This document shows positions 23,188 to 35,317 of a stretch of DNA of 64,000 nucleotides, piece by piece; the first letter of the stretch is position 1; each line of letters opens with the position of its first letter. The notes beneath the pieces were generated by a model. The model was given only the letters and a program-made list of their open reading frames with translations. It did not search any database and was not told the origin of the DNA. This DNA is from Xylaria sp. FL1777 (taxonomy: Eukaryota; Ascomycota; Sordariomycetes; Xylariales; Xylariaceae). A program made the translations under genes and the position numbers. Location: positions 248,001 to 312,000 of the forward strand of contig MU400538.1 in NCBI GenBank assembly GCA_022578965.1, given 5' to 3'.

Positions 23188-26100
23188 ATGTCGAAAGAAA
23201 GTGGTCAGTATCAAGGATCACAGGCGTTTGCCCACCTTGTCCCATCCAAAAATGAGTCAATAAACCCAAACACTGGATCCCTGAACATTACTCAGCCGCT
23301 TTTGGAACTTCGTGGCATCAGAGCTAGTATCAACTTCGCTCTGAGCCTCACGTATGCAGCAGGTAGTGCTGGTTCGTTTGGCCTGCCCACATCGTGGGGT
23401 CTTAGCCTTCCATATCTCGTACCAGGCAAAAGCATTACAACCAATGGGAAGACCTACGCCATTGATCTAAACTGGACTGACGCTACCGGCTACCAGTCTG
23501 GACTGAAATATATGAATCACCATGGCAGTAAGTGCACGCGAGAATCACTTTCTTCCATTTCTTATAACCTGATGACTTCCACTATGTCTCGGAAGCATGC
23601 CCCAGGGGCATAATATTCACCCAAAAGAGTAATTACTGACGACAGCGAGCATAGTGAAGTTTCGCCCCGTCCAACCTCCGCAGCGTCTCCCTTCTGGGCA
23701 AAACGGCCTGTATGCTTATCAGTTGCGATACCCTGACGGCTCTATTGACTTCTTCGATGCGACTGGAAAGCCTCTTGAGCACCATGATATCTTTGGGAAT
23801 TTTATCCGCTTCAGTTACCTGAGTAATCATCACGGAGACGTTCTCACGACTCAGCCATGCCTAGACTACATTGTGGACTCCTGGGGTCAGAAGATCAGCT
23901 TTAGTTACATGGCATCTGCTCGAATGGATCTAACGGCCCCAGACGGGAACAAGATATCCGTCGCATTTTCCCAACGTGGGGTGGATATGATCACTGATGC
24001 TTATGGATACCAAACAAGATACTCCTACACCGTATTTGATAATGCCCAGCATGTCCTATCAGAGATTCGCTACCCCACGAGCCTGATATCCAAGTTCTCT
24101 TACAGCAAGTTACAGTATTTGGATACTGCTCGTAAATCCCGATCATGTCCTGCCGTACAGGACCAGTATAAATACGATCAGGATGGCAAATTCTTGGAAC
24201 ACACGTCTTTCCGTTATGGTACGGAAACAAGTGGCCTCACTTTCACTGGTGCTGGTAAAGGGTTCACCATGGGAGGATTGAAAGACAATCTAATGGACGG
24301 CTCTGATCCCTACTACAAGTACGACGAAGGCCTACCTCCCTAGCTCTGACATCCTTGGTACTAACTCTTCTGCTTTAGGTATGATGTTGTGAAGATGAGC
24401 CTTGACGAGAAAGGAACCCCTATGTCAATGACATCCACATTCTTCAACTATTTGCACCTGCCCACTGAGGAACAAATGTGCGTCCCTAGCACGGAAGATG
24501 GCCGTTTTCGAAAGGTATACAGATCAGTTTTCACGTACGAAATAGCTCGCGATAAACACGCCCGTACAACAAGCTATGCGAGCCCCATCGTTACAGAACT
24601 TACTCGCAACGTCTCATCTACTTCTGATCCATCGTGGAAGCCAATGAAGCGGACCTTGACTAGTCACGATGCGTTCGGCAATGTTCTCACGGCCACAGAT
24701 GAGTTGTGCAACCTAGATGAATCCTGGAGCAAGAAAAAGCAGTTGACAAACCAATATTTCAAGACTCGAGACGGAATCACCATGTTAGAGTCGGAAACAA
24801 TCAAGGATGAAATTTCGGGCTCCGTGCAAGTGATTCGCAATGTCCTCCGCTCAGACCAAAAAGCTATCGAGTCTTCTACAATTCACTTTGCTCCAGAGGC
24901 AACCGTACAGCCATCGGCTTTGAAAAAGAAAGAATACGAGTATGATCAGTGTGGCCGGGTAGTCAAGGAGACGGTTAGCTGGTCCCAGCCGGCCGATGCC
25001 CCTGAAGGGAGTGCAAGAAGCACAAGCTACACCATGGCATATAATTACGGCAATGGAATCCTCGTCGAAAGCCAAATCGACGCTGCAAATAACGCTACTC
25101 GTATGGAATATGATATACGTAAACGCGGCGGCCCGTTGGTGCGTCGGACATTACCAATGGGCCAGTTCGAGGCGTTCGAGTACGACTCTGCCGGGCGCGT
25201 TGTCAAACATACCGACTTCCTAGGCAGCGACACGAGGACTGAGTACACCGTTGGCAAGTCGAACACAATGACAACGATATCACCGTTAAATTACGTGAAG
25301 GTCGCAGTTTTGGATCCCCTCGGTCGGACAGTTGAGACCCTCGACAACGGTGACCCGACTCAGGCCAATCCATCTCCAACGCGGGCGCTGGAACGGAATC
25401 TCTTTGACGCGCGAGGGCGAGTATACCAGTCCACAGATAAGGTTGGGCTGGTTACTCACCGCTTTTACGATGCTATTGACCGCCCTCTGAAGGTCGTGGA
25501 TCCTGAGGCCAACGTGACGGCGTATGAGTACGATGACATCAATCTCACCGTTCGGGAAACGTTAAACGGTGATCTCCGCAAGTCCTGGCAGCTGGATGGC
25601 GCTGGGCAGATCGTCAAAACCACAAGCTTTGCCGACTCGGGTGATACGTCTATCAACTACTACACCGTAGTTGCCACTGTTTTGGATGCTAACAATCGCA
25701 CCATCATTGAGACCGTGTCGGAAAGGCCAAAGGATGATTCCAACGATGCTTCAGCCAAAATACTCAAAGAAGAGCGTAAGAAATATGGTATAGAGTCGTC
25801 GTTGATTTTTCTTTCAAAATCGGGCTGGACCGCACATGGGAAAGATATTGTCGAGCGTCGACTGACTCACGACATATTCGGCAATGTCCATTCATATACC
25901 AAGAAGACGGTATATGCCGACGGGCGTACTTTTCTACACTCGAGCCCAACGCGGATTTATGACTCGAATAACAAGCTTGTCAAACTGTGTAACCAAATCG
26001 GACAAGTAGAAACCTACGAATACAATGAGAATGGTTGGCTCGACAAGACAACTAAATTCGATGGAAGTACTGTCACTTATCGTCGTGATGGTTATGGGCA

Positions 26101-28057
26101 ATCACTTGAGGCGAAATACTCCGGAGGAAGCCAGACTCTGTTATCATATATCTGCAAAGATAGAGTATCTGAACTTCGTGAAGGAGCGGAAAGTATCAAA
26201 TATGAGTACTCTTTGGATGGGACACTAACTTCGCAGAAGTTTGCAAACGGTCGTAAACAGACTTATAAGCTCGACAGGTTCAGTCGTGTTGTCCAAGAAG
26301 TAGACGTCTTCGGCGTCGCACGAGAGATGCAGTATGATGCAGCGGGACACATCTTGTCAGTGAGCTGCAAAGAAGATAAGGTATCCCACACATACGGCAC
26401 AGCCAACCACACAAAAGGCCAACTTCTAGGATACTGTGTTCAAGGTAAAGCAGACTATGAGGTGCTCAAGTCTTACGACGGCCAAGGATACGTCAAGGGG
26501 GTTAAGGTGCAGCAAGGGTCATCGTCCAAGACACTCCTGGAGGCAACTTATTCTACAAACAGCACTGGCCAAATGCTGGCATCACAGACGATGTCGGTTG
26601 CCTGTCCCGAACTTAGCGGCGAGCGCAGGTGGACTTATGATGGAATTGGTCAACTGATCCAGGACGACATGAAATCCCCCCTTTCTCATTCCATCACCAA
26701 GTTTGTCTACGATGGAAACTCAAATGTAATTTCCACGGACGTCGACGGTACTGATACATCTATGCGATACAACGCCATTGATCAGCGTATTGATTTAGGT
26801 TTCGAATATGACAAGAACGGCCGTCTAAAGCGCGACAACCGAGGTCGTAATTACGCCTATGATGAAAAGGATCGCTTGCTATCAGTTCAAGTGTCTGACG
26901 ATAAAGCGGCTAAATTTGGTTACCGACCCAACGACCTGCTCGGCTTCACACAGGAGCCTGATAGTGAGAGCCATATCTATCATGGCGACAGTCACATCAA
27001 TGCTATAGAAGTTACCGGCGGAGAAGGTGCCGGCGACGCTAGATCGATCTTATCCGGTATTGACGGCCCCATCGCGAGTTATTCGAGCCGAGGCGACAAC
27101 GCATATTTCGTGGACGACAGAGGCTCTACGGCAATGCTGCTACGACAAGAGAAAGTCTCCTCGGTGGCATACAAGGCATACGGAAAGCAGCAAGCCTCAG
27201 CACCGCTCCCAAGTCATCTGAGCTTCGGGTTCACTAAGGCCTTCACGAACCAGACGAGCGGGCTCGTCTACCTGCGCTCGCGGTTCTACGACCCCGACAA
27301 CCTCAGCTTTCTGACGATGGACACGTATGACACCCAGGAGAACCGCTACGCCTACTGCAAGGGAGACCCCGTGAATTACTTCGACCCTACGGGCCACACC
27401 GCGTGGAAGAGAGTGCTCGCCGTTGCCGGCTCTATTGTGGCCGGCACTCTCGTCACGGTAATTACCGGGGGCTTACTTACCGCTGCCGTGACTGCGGCCA
27501 CTTCAGAAGCTCTGGCCGCTTCGGCAGGGGCGCAGCTCATAATTGGAGGCGTCACGGGGGGTCTCGGATCAGTTGCTGCTAACGCTGCGCACGACAGAAT
27601 ATTGTATAGGACTGGAGAAGAACCGTGGAACTACACCTGGGGGCGGGCTCTGACTGATCTCGTATCTGGCGGTCTAACGACAGCTGGCGTTGCGTGGTTT
27701 TCGGAACTATTTGCGTCAGCAAGGGCCATCGTCAGACCAGTGGGCGGCCAGGCTATTGCTCAGGGGCAAAGGCTTCTCCGTGGCACCATTACTGGGGTTG
27801 CTAATGCAGCAGCCTCAGCTGGTATTGATGCTGTACAGCATCCAGATCGTCCGCTGGACGTCCAAAGGGTCGCGCTGGCTTTTGTAATGGGAATCGCGAT
27901 TTCCAGGCTAAATTCCATAAGGACCGGCCAGCAGCGCCAGCGCTTCCCTTCTTCAAGCTCATCTTCTTCTCCCGATGGAACAAGGGCATCTAGTGTGTTA
28001 AGTGAACCAGATATGACAGAAATGTTGATTATGAAGCATCGGGGTAACAGGGGTTAA
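23188..28057 (+). CDS. Rhs / YD-repeat protein of bacterial polymorphic-toxin architecture
   Basis: Three exons (23188-23527, 23655-24318, 24379-28057), spliced in phase, encode 1560 residues. Residues ~20-300 resemble the N-terminal beta-rich region of bacterial Rhs/TccC-type proteins (NTGSLNITQPL, FGLPTSWGLSLPY). Residues ~505-1165 contain about a dozen YD-type repeats (for example YEYDQCGRV, FEYDSAGRVV, MQYDAAGHI, FEYDKNGRL). Residues ~1258-1341 are an Rhs-associated core with GLVYLRSRFYDPD and a terminal DPTGH at 1337-1341. In bacterial relatives the shell forms a hollow cocoon and the core self-cleaves near DPxG to free a C-terminal toxin. Here the 219-residue tail is Gly/Ala-rich and hydrophobic and ends in a serine run; no nuclease or transferase motif is visible. 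There is no signal peptide, PAAR or other export domain. Canonical introns prove residence in a fungal genome, and bacterial ancestry by horizontal transfer is likely. The frame is intact. Confidence 0.92.
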
Positions 28058-29158
28058 TTATACATGAGACTGTGATGAGTTGTCGCAGGTAAAAGAGATG
28101 GTCGTTAAGAGAGATGGTATAGAATCTACGGTAGCGCCGGTCATAATGCGCAGACTTGTCAACTAGGTAGAGCACATAATAAAAATGATTCAGTTAGTTT
28201 TGAATATTGTGGGATTGTTGTGATTTCTTTTTGATATGTGCCTAGTACGGTCAGCATGATAACAATTCCCTTCTACGTCATGGTTGGCTCTCCCATCTCC
28301 TCGCCTTCGCGACTACAAAAGCATCTCTTCATATAATCATTCTAGCAGCATTCTCTATAGTTCATGCGTCTCAAATTAGAAATATATGCTCATACCATTA
28401 CTATGAAAATATTTTTTAGACATAAGTTTAAGCTTCGAGTTCTAGATCTTGGGTCGTAGCCTCTTTCTATATCACTACGCTTTTCGACTTCCAGCTAGGT
28501 ACATCTCCTTCCCTTCGCTAACTCCCTTTGTTCGCCTCTTCGTCCTTGCACGCACTTTAACTTAAGCCAATGTAAACATCTGCATCTGGATATGTAACAG
28601 TAAATATAGCAATTTTCAAGATCAAGGGCTATTCAAATACCCCTTTCCGCTAATAAGGAGGGCGATGCCACGCAAAACTGGACATCAAACCATATGTTCT
28701 TGTTCTGTCAAACGGCCGGCACCGTACGCCACGTAGCCATTGGCTCAATTTCATCTTACTACAATGTTGTAATGCTTTACGAGTCGAGCGGGGTAAGTGA
28801 CATTTGCTGCTGACACCTGCGAAGTACATACTAAGTGGCATGTGAATGTGCTATAATCACAAGGGTAGCATGTAACAAAACGACATGAACGGGCCATGGA
28901 TGTAGTTTAAGTGACCTATTTGTTAGGGAAAATGTAGCCCGCCTGCCTGCATAACCTGACCCTGGTAACTTGAGAAATAAAGACCGATCGGTTCATATTT
29001 GTTTGTTCTTGCTATGCGCCAGTCCATGAGAACGAGCAACTCGTTTGAACCCGGCATTACCATGACTACATAAATGTAATATCATAGACTCCTCCTAAGC
29101 TTCCCAATAATTATTTCCGAATATTATCCTCATTCAGACGTTCCCGACTCGTCCCATA
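28058..29158. other. Gene-free stretch downstream of the Rhs gene
   Basis: No gene is visible on either strand. In bacteria an immunity gene would sit here; I see no open frame that could be one. Confidence 0.6.
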
Positions 29159-30397
29159 ATGGAGAGCTCTGAAGCGTTCGACTTGTGCATAATCTGCAGC
29201 AAACCAAACGCCCTACGTTGTAATCGGTGCAAAGGAGCCTCATATTGTTCCAAGCTATGCCAGCGGGGTGATTACCCAACGCACAAGCTTCTCTGTGCCA
29301 GTTTCTCTGCCTTCGATATTGCATCACGGCCGACAGAGGAACATATGCGAGCTATTCTGTTCCCGGTGGACCAGAAGCAACCCAAGCTAGTGTGGCTTCA
29401 TTGCAAGTGGATGGAACCTGAGGACAAATATGAGAGGAGATGGCAAAATCCAAATACCAAGCCATTTCTTAACGACACCGGGCGCCCAGTTGTTATCAAC
29501 TACAACGCAGTCCTTGCAAAACGACTCTCTAACATAGTCTGCGTGTCTTACCGTGATACCTTCCTTATCGATGGCTCAAAGCCTAACAGCAGCATCGCAG
29601 CCATCACGGCCACGATGCCCGGGTACCACCACGACTGGCGCGGCCCTATCATCGGATATGGTAAAGTTGGGTCCGACTTTGACGCGGACCGATGCAGGGA
29701 CGTGGACATGAACGATTTCCGCCACATCGCGGATTACTTCCTCTCATATGGGTCGGACCTAACAACACTACCAGCATCCCCCCCAGCCAACTGCAGGAAG
29801 ATCAAGGGTGTCAAGATCAACTGTCTCGGGGACCAAAAGCTGTTCAACAAGCCGCACTTCGAAGAAATCGAGCTGGCCACGACGGACATCATCTTCAGCC
29901 AGCACGAGACCTCGGAGATCGGCGACCGCATCGGCTTCCGCATCTTCACCAAACGCTGCTTCCCCCACCCCAACTGGGCAAACGTGCGGAACTCGGAGCT
30001 GTTCGGCAACGAAAGCCCGTACAACAACCAAGACGCGACCTTCCTGCACCTGTGCATCGACCCCAAGGCCAAAGAGGACTATTCCAGGGGGACATTGGGC
30101 TGGGGATGGGCCCCGATGCAATGGCAGAGCGAGGTGGGGAGCGCGATTGTCGTGCGGCAAGATAGAAAGCCGCTGTCGCTATCGCATGTCGAGGCGCTAT
30201 GCAGATACTGCCGTCACGACGCCAGGGACTGGCTGGCGCATTCGATGGGGGAGTACGCGCCTGACGAGCCCATGTCGAAGGACTTGGTCCTGTCGATGAT
30301 TTGTCGGCCGACGTTTTCGATTTGCTGGTACAGGATGTGTAACGAGAAGCACAAGAAGGGAGAGCGTGTCGATGCCCCGTTTCCCTACGATGTGTGA
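29159..30397 (+). CDS. MYND-type zinc-finger protein
   Basis: A single-exon gene of 412 residues. Residues 10-46 form a complete MYND finger with the spacing C10-x2-C13, C21-x2-C24, C30-x3-C34, H42-x3-C46, which binds two zinc ions and mediates protein-protein contact. The rest (residues ~60-412) has no SET or ankyrin motif that I can see and appears to be a globular domain common in fungal MYND proteins of unknown role; it includes the aromatic stretch LGWGWAPMQWQSEVG and a cysteine-containing HVEALCRYCRHDARDW. The second half is much more GC-rich than the first. It follows the Rhs gene on the same strand at 1.1 kb. Partners are unknown. Confidence 0.88.
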   Translation: MESSEAFDLCIICSKPNALRCNRCKGASYCSKLCQRGDYPTHKLLCASFSAFDIASRPTEEHMRAILFPVDQKQPKLVWLHCKWMEPEDKYERRWQNPNTKPFLNDTGRPVVINYNAVLAKRLSNIVCVSYRDTFLIDGSKPNSSIAAITATMPGYHHDWRGPIIGYGKVGSDFDADRCRDVDMNDFRHIADYFLSYGSDLTTLPASPPANCRKIKGVKINCLGDQKLFNKPHFEEIELATTDIIFSQHETSEIGDRIGFRIFTKRCFPHPNWANVRNSELFGNESPYNNQDATFLHLCIDPKAKEDYSRGTLGWGWAPMQWQSEVGSAIVVRQDRKPLSLSHVEALCRYCRHDARDWLAHSMGEYAPDEPMSKDLVLSMICRPTFSICWYRMCNEKHKKGERVDAPFPYDV

Positions 30398-31247
30398 TGT
30401 CGAGAAGCGAAGTTGGATGCTTGCTAAACGGCAGGATGAAGATGTCATCCCCAAGCGTCGCCTTAATAGAGCACTGTCTCATCTTTTCGGGGTCATTATT
30501 GTGCATGCTTGACTACTCTGCTCAGTCTTGCACACTAACCTTCAGAAGCTGTTTTGTTAGTTAATGTACCTAGCTTATTGGAGAACCGTCATTCTTGATC
30601 TGAGGTAGGCCTTATCTGGGATGTAAACAAGCTGTTGAAAGTGACTACGGTAATGGGCGGGAACACATGGCATGGGCTATATCGGAATCCCCGTGAGATC
30701 GTATCTGAATACTATGTTAATAATGCTATGTAGTCCTTGCAAAACTAACATACCAATGACTCTGTTCTCAACAATGACCGGACTGCTAATTGGAGCACGC
30801 TGTCGACATGGATGCATTGAGAATTTACCGGTCTAGGCTTGATTTGTTCTGGAGTAAGATATATGCGTTAAAAACCAGCTGGCGCACCATTTGAAAATCT
30901 GTCGATAGCGAAAATAGCTACATGGCTATTGAATTATCTATTAGATAGGCTGAGTTTTGACGCCTGTAATTCATGAGTTTCGGTGCTTGGTGGTACCCCG
31001 GAAAGATGCATCTAGCTGTGATTGGTATTCCATCCTACAATATCTATGCACTCCTGCAACTACCATGCTAGCAAAAGCTAATTCTCCAGCTTCTTGGTTT
31101 TAGTTTAGAAGCGTGTTCTCTTTCCTATCCTTATCTCCCTCCTATTGAGGTCAACGTTGGATCCATGGATCATTCTAGTTCAGCATCAAAACGGATATGC
31201 TCCAGCCATAATCACCGCAATACAACTTTCCGAGAACGCAGCGGGTA
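30398..31247. other. Intergenic between convergent genes
   Basis: 3' flanks of the MYND and importin genes; no gene or clear element seen. Confidence 0.55.
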
Positions 31248-34200
31248 CTAACCATCAAAGCGGAATCTGGAGCCCTCTAATTGACCTAGTCCATCTCGAG
31301 GGGCGACGTATCTCCTACGATATGTGTTCGTAAAGTCTTGCATAAGGGACCGGATCTGCCGTACGTCGCCGGTATCGTTGGCATTTAGTCTATCCTTAAT
31401 CTTCGCGATTAAGCGATCAACCTCGGCTGGGGTAATAGTCCCGGTCGGGAGCAAACGAAGAGTTGTATCAACTTGCTCCAGAGTACGATCCGGCAATACT
31501 TGAAACAACGCAAGTAATGCGCCGCTTGCATCGGCAAAGCAATCGCTGGGAAATGTGATCATCATGCCAGCGAGAATACGTTTGACCAGCATCGGGCCTT
31601 GAGCCGCCAAGACTTCCTTCACGACGTTCCGGAGTTGTTCAATAAGCGGCAACGGGATGATTTCGCTTCGCGTCTGCGTTTGGCCATCTGCCCAAGCCAA
31701 AACGTCTCGTATATAGTGAAGGGTGGCTGTTAGAGGTTCGCGCTGCTCTAATATCAAAACAGAGATAGCGGCTTCGAAGATTGGAGCAAAGAGAGGTGAC
31801 GGAATAAATTTTTGCGGATGATAGAGCAGTCCATCTACCACTAACCGAAAGAAATCTTCCATAACGTCAGGGAGCTCTTGTGGATTGAGGTTGCTGAGAA
31901 AGCGTAGCACATTTGTCGCCTGTGCCTCAAAAAAGTTGTAAATGTTCTCTGTCATGGCCGCCTCGACACGATCTCGGTCATCGGCAAACTCTCTTAGGAT
32001 CGCACCAGTCACCCACAGGAAACAACCTTGTCTAGAATTGATAAACCCGCTCGCAAGTTCGTTTGCCATAGCAGGTAGAATCGGTGACATGGCCCCTCTG
32101 TGAGCTATTACCATCAGCCGCCAACAGCGGCATACTCTTTCACATATTGGAGGGAAGTCGAGGAAGTTGGTCAACACCTTGGCTAGAATAGGAAATACTT
32201 CTTGCCAATAGGTAATTGCGGGATCTTCTTCGCCTTTCTCGACCGGCGGTAGGGTAACTACAACGTTCCCAAAGATCGTGATCAGCTGTAGATGGTCAGC
32301 AAGGGCAAGTTTCCCCTCATGGTCTACGGCATTATTTGCCTTGACCATTAGCCTCTGAACTAAGGGCTCGCAGAAAAGTTTGAGAAGTTTGTATAGTTCA
32401 GCCTTTGGCTGTACCGATACGACATGGGCAGCTCCTTCGGTGATCTCCTCTTGACTGATCGGTGGGAGTTTGTCGAGAATTTGATCGTAGAACTGTTGCA
32501 GTTGAACTACCTGCTCACTCAACAGGTGCTTGCAGTCGCCACAGAAGTACCGAAGAGCCATGGAAGCAGCCTGAAGAATCTCCTTTGAGGTAGTGCCAAA
32601 TGAGGAAACAATGTAGTTGAATTGGGACATCAAAAATTCAGGATGCTCAGCAGTCCATTCCGTGTATCTGCCTAGCACCATGATAGTAGCAAAACGCAGC
32701 TTTTCATGGCTTGGCATCTGCACAAGAAGTGGCATAAGCTGTGGTAAGACAATGTTCTCATCCTTCTCAACCTTGCTACCCATCGCTCGCATGGCGAACA
32801 GCGGTGCCTCGAGTTTCTGCCAATGTGGCACGTTGAGGTCGGTTGCCATACTTGCATATCTTTCCATCCATAGCTTGATGGCATCGAGCACCTTGGTGAG
32901 GCACTCAGTCACACCCAAGACCTCACAAGAGTCTTTGAGGGTGTCGCCCATTTGGTGGCGGAATTCACGGAACTTCTCCTCTGCCTCTCTGTCCCCGTCA
33001 AAGAGATCCTTTTCGTTCCCCGATTCCGTCTCAGGGAACTGCAGGTGTTGAAGTAGTACGTCGACGAGTTTCGAATAGATATCTGCAAGCTCGAGTCTCC
33101 CCTGGATATACTTATCGATGACGAGGTACAATTTGAGCTCGTACCAAAAGTCAAAAGTGTTGTCGATAACATCCCTATCTTTGTCCCTTGCAGCACATTC
33201 AAGAATGGCTTCGACTAATGGCCTGAAATGGCTGCTCTCACGCGCAATGGCAACAGACCAAGCCGTACCCGCATCTGCGAATACCCTGGTCAGGAATTTG
33301 TAGGATTCAGTGTCATCTTCGTCGACAAATTTCTGAATTTTCGGACGCAGCGCGATGATTTTGGGTAGGAGGACTTGTATTGTGTCAAAATTGTCATCGA
33401 CGTCTCTTGTCTCCCTAGCCATCGTGGAGATAGTTTCTGCGGCCGCCTGCATAGACTTATCTGTATCTAGAGCGCTAAATATGAAGTTCAGTAGGGGGGA
33501 GTTAACGATCTCGTTGATGGGAACCTCTCGTAACCATGACGTTATGCACTCGTAAAGCTGGGGGTTTGTTGCGGCTTCCGCTACAACCACAAGAATCAGC
33601 TTCACGTTCTTGGGCTACAAAGGACACAGGTACACTTACGAGACGACTGCGCATAGTTGATAAGGAGTTGGACCACCTGTCGTGCGTTGTCTTGCAGAAG
33701 CTCTTCTGTCCTCTGGGTGAGTTCTTCTTCCTAGAGGAAAATGGATTAGACTATGATCCAACGTGTGTCGTCCCACCACGAAACACCGTCGAAGAATGAC
33801 GAAGCAAAGGTCGTGCTGGTGTCTTTCGATCCACGTACTGTCAAGGTGATTTTGCGTCCCTCGGTCACCTCTTCGGGTAGGACTCTGAGGAAGTCCAGAA
33901 TGCAGGCATGACTTTCGACTTGACTACCGAGCGATGATACCACTACTGCTAGAACATCTTTCCAGTCTCTCATCTGAATGGCCAGAATAGCCAAGCACAC
34001 GCAAAGCTGGACCCTTATGGGCTTGGGGCCAGGCGCATATAACTGCAGTAGTTCTAGAAGCTGGTTGCGCACTGCCATCATCTCGTTCGCGGGAACCTGA
34101 CTCTGGAGGTCAAACGTTATCTAGGGTTGGATGCACTGGTCAGTACAAGGACGGTAGCGCAGCATTTGGAGCGTTGGGTGATGGCACCTTTCCCTTTAGA

Positions 34201-34465
34201 GTAGTGGCAGCGAAAAGCTTGTCGGCGGGATCGGCGGTGGATTTCAGTAAGTTGATGGATTCCGCCCATGCGGCTGTCTAGTGTAACATGTGAGCGCTTC
34301 AAGCACGACCTTCCACGGCATCTCTCATGCACGAACCGACTTCTGGAACTCGCCCAGGTATTTGGTAGCCCTCTCCTTCTTATCCGAGTCCCCACCCCGC
34401 ATGGTCAGCGTGGCCTGAAGCACATTTGCCAGAGGGAAAGCCTGTTGCGCGCCGTTCGTAGCCAT
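31248..34465 (-). CDS. mtr10: Importin-beta family nuclear import receptor Mtr10 / transportin-3
   Basis: Five minus-strand exons (34465-34337, 34277-34188, 34120-33839, 33730-33640, 33580-31248) give 974 residues, the usual size for Mtr10. The N-terminus carries the importin-beta N-terminal repeats (ATKYLGEFQKS, then TAAWAESINLL and LFAATTLKGKITFDL). The remainder is a helical HEAT-repeat superhelix with conserved Mtr10/TNPO3 segments such as AATNPQLYECITSWLREVP and LQELPDV-type helices. It carries SR-type and other RNA-binding proteins such as Npl3 into the nucleus under RanGTP control. Exon 1 uses a non-consensus GTTCGT donor. An in-frame ATG at 33605 lies inside the last intron; the correct exon 5 begins at 33580 and gives the conserved SSPEAATNP junction. 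The gene is head-to-head with SmE across 0.85 kb. Confidence 0.95.
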
Positions 34466-35317
34466 GATGCGCAACGTGTGTCGGGTCAGGTCAGGTCAGG
34501 TCGAGAGCTGGGGGGTGGGCACGCAGAATGATGGCAGCAGCTATTGCTGCCCTGCAAGACCCGCGACGATCGCAAGATGATGGTGGTATGGGAGAGATGC
34601 CTGCAGATAGAGGCGCACGACGGGCGACGGACGCGGCTGAAGCTTTGGGCCGGGGGAGATTTGGGCCGAGGGGTAGCTCCGGACAGTGTAGATGGGCGAC
34701 GAGGCTCGACAAGTGATGGGGAAATGTAAGTAGGTAGAAACAGGAGCTTGGGATTGGGAGTTGGGATTTGGGATTTGAGGATGGGGAACTTGGATGTCGT
34801 AAAAAGAAGAAGAAAAGGAGGGGCTAATTAAAAGGTAATGAGATGTTGTTCCCCAGGTGGTTGTCCTGCTACCGGTACTAATGACCATTTCCAACCTACC
34901 TCCCTGGGACAAAGACTCGCACGTGTGGCTTAGTGCCTCCAGAACCCCATTTAGGTTACCACGCATACATGGAGGGGTCAAGAGGTGTGGCGGTGGCGCG
35001 ATCTAGTGTAGGGTATCTGAAATATTTGCTTTGATTGGTTAGAAATAAAGTTATTCAACAGCTCCCACCCAGCTAAGTACTTAAGTACCTAGCTTTCCTT
35101 TATCAGCCTCTCTCCAGGTACACCACCTAGGTAAATACAAAGTTGGTAGCCTTGCCAAATTTCGGAATCCAGCAACGCCTCGACGCGTCGTTGGCCTGCC
35201 ACCAAACCCCACGTACAGCAAAACAACTTCCTCCAAACTCCAGCAAACTTCTCCCACCATTATTTCCCCACAACCCTATCAATTGTGCCAATCCCGACCT
35301 GAATTTGTCCCGACAGG
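34466..35317. promoter_or_regulatory. Shared divergent promoter region of mtr10 and SmE
   Basis: This 852-bp region lies between two divergently transcribed housekeeping starts. It holds a GGTCA pentanucleotide repeat at 34483-34503 immediately upstream of the mtr10 ATG, CT/GA-rich tracts and TAGGTA-like words near 35080-35130. A 146-residue minus-strand frame here is low-complexity and best explained as leader sequence. Confidence 0.5.
34483..34503 (+). repeat. GGTCA pentanucleotide repeat
   Basis: Three tandem ggtca units with partial flanking copies lie about 20 bp upstream of the mtr10 start codon, probably in its leader. Confidence 0.9.

Noticed and set aside
28058..29158. Possible immunity gene downstream of the Rhs gene
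   Set aside because: I looked for a small open frame on either strand as in bacterial operons; only short chance frames are present.
29692..30506. Overlapping long frames on both strands within the MYND gene
   Set aside because: Shadows of the GC-rich second half of the gene; low-complexity products without motifs.
33615..33639. A 25-nt intron within mtr10
   Set aside because: An AG at this spacing restores phase but would be implausibly short and inserts non-conserved residues. The next AG gives a 59-nt intron and the expected conserved junction.
34541..34981. 146-residue minus-strand frame between mtr10 and SmE
   Set aside because: Low-complexity Ser/Pro/His sequence in the mtr10 leader region with no conserved look.
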